Assembly (NCBI GenBank): GCA_002391225.1
Contig: DGRV01000058.1
Coordinates: 346 to 5,570, forward strand
Length of the DNA: 5,225 nucleotides
Direction: 5' to 3'
Source: Christensenella sp. UBA4379
GTDB taxonomy: Bacteria > Bacillota > Clostridia > Christensenellales > Aristaeellaceae
Part shown: one piece after another, positions 4,944 through 5,225 of the stretch
Layout: the number at the start of each line of letters is the position of its first letter
How positions within the stretch are numbered: the stretch's first letter is position 1
Notes under the pieces: model-generated
Told to the model about the DNA's origin: nothing
Databases searched by the model: none
The model's input: only the letters and a program-made list of their open reading frames with translations
Made by a program: the position numbers and the translations under genes

Positions 4944-5019
4944 TGGTGGCTCCGAGTGGATTTGAACCACTGACACCCCGGGTATGAACCGAGTGCTCTA
5001 GCCACTGAGCTACGGAGCC
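4944..5019 (-). tRNA. tRNA-Met (CAT), elongator
   Basis: The 76-nt cloverleaf is complete. It has a GGCTCCG/CGGAGCC acceptor stem, D arm GCTC-loop-GAGC, anticodon stem CTCGG/CCGGG around the loop TTCATAC (anticodon CAT), T arm AGTGG-TTCAAAT-CCACT, discriminator A and encoded CCA. The loop and the paired G1-C72 are typical of elongator Met. A lysidine-modified Ile tRNA also carries CAT but usually has a CTCATAA loop, so Met is preferred. It lies 6 nt after the initiator tRNA in the same transcript. Confidence 0.93.
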
Positions 5020-5025
5020 AAAAAA

Positions 5026-5102
<77 letters not shown>

Positions 5103-5108
5103 ACATCA

Positions 5109-5127
5109 CGCACGTTTGTTTCGTGCG
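5109..5127 (-). other. Hairpin at the 5' end of the tRNA precursor
   Basis: CGCACG (5127-5122) and CGTGCG (5114-5109) form a perfect 6-bp stem with a 7-nt A-rich loop. The stem begins at about the predicted transcription start and ends 6 nt before the mature tRNA-fMet, so it would cap the precursor until RNase P removes the leader. Confidence 0.55.
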
Positions 5128-5133
5128 AAATGT

Positions 5134-5171
5134 ATAATACTACTTTTTCACAGTCTTGTCAAGCTTTTTTT
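5134..5171 (-). promoter_or_regulatory. Strong promoter of the tRNA operon with A-tract
   Basis: The minus strand has a perfect TTGACA (5162-5157), a 17-bp spacer and TATTAT (5139-5134). A run of seven A (5171-5165) lies 2 bp upstream of the -35, resembling a proximal UP element for the RNA polymerase alpha subunit, as is common at stable-RNA promoters. Confidence 0.9.
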
Positions 5172-5225
5172 CGATGTTATTTGAGTGACTGATGTTTCGT
5201 AGTAAATTCCCAAAGTAACTTCCAC

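Noticed and set aside
4782..4976. 64-codon minus-strand frame between the ACT gene and the tRNAs
   Set aside because: It starts inside tRNA-Met and crosses the tRNA terminator, so it cannot be a normal gene.
4944..5019. tRNA-Ile (lysidine CAT) as the identity of the second tRNA
   Set aside because: The TTCATAC anticodon loop and overall pattern match elongator Met; Ile-CAT tRNAs normally have CTCATAA.
5152..5225. Open minus-strand frame of about 25 codons entering from the right edge
   Set aside because: It is short enough to be open by chance, AT-rich unlike the genes here, and its end overlaps the -35 of the tRNA promoter. No family resemblance was seen.

Overview
The window looks like chromosomal DNA from a Gram-positive anaerobe, most likely a carbohydrate-degrading Clostridia-type member of a gut or rumen community. 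The evidence is strong AGGAGG-type ribosome sites on nearly every gene, sigma-A-like promoters (TTGxxx-17-TATAxT), GC-rich genes with short AT-richer gaps, an alpha-galactosidase beside a CE2-type esterase, and tRNA genes with encoded CCA. I cannot name a genus. I see no mobile element, CRISPR array, phage gene or rRNA.

Left part (1-2393): a minus-strand GH27 alpha-galactosidase starts at 47 and runs off the left edge, with a good promoter at 114-142. A minus-strand AEC-family permease (242-1165) ends in a clear intrinsic terminator (171-223). It diverges from a plus-strand CE2-like SGNH carbohydrate esterase (1248-2393). The 82-bp gap between them carries two overlapping, opposed -10 elements.

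Middle part (2397-4312): a minus-strand P-loop sugar/nucleoside-type kinase (2397-3155) converges on the esterase with 3 nt between stop codons. It diverges from a plus-strand class I DAHP synthase (3275-4312), the first enzyme of the shikimate pathway. The 119-bp gap between them holds a TTGCTA-17-TATAAT promoter, a long inverted repeat followed by a T-run on the minus strand, and a leader hairpin.

Right part (4322-5225): a minus-strand tandem ACT-domain protein converges on the DAHP synthase with 9 nt between stops. Its well-placed start (ATG at 4741 behind AAAGGAG) is followed at codon 4 by an in-frame TAG, where the family normally has Gln; the frame stays open and family-like after it. 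This is the most notable anomaly in the window. Beyond it lies a minus-strand tRNA operon with a consensus promoter and A-tract, initiator tRNA-fMet, elongator tRNA-Met and an intrinsic terminator. Bases 5172-5225, upstream of that promoter, are AT-rich and show no feature I can support.

The esterase, alpha-galactosidase and kinase fit a plant-polysaccharide-using lifestyle. The DAHP synthase and ACT protein may be linked through aromatic amino acid metabolism, but only their adjacency suggests this. No entirely new multi-gene system is evident.
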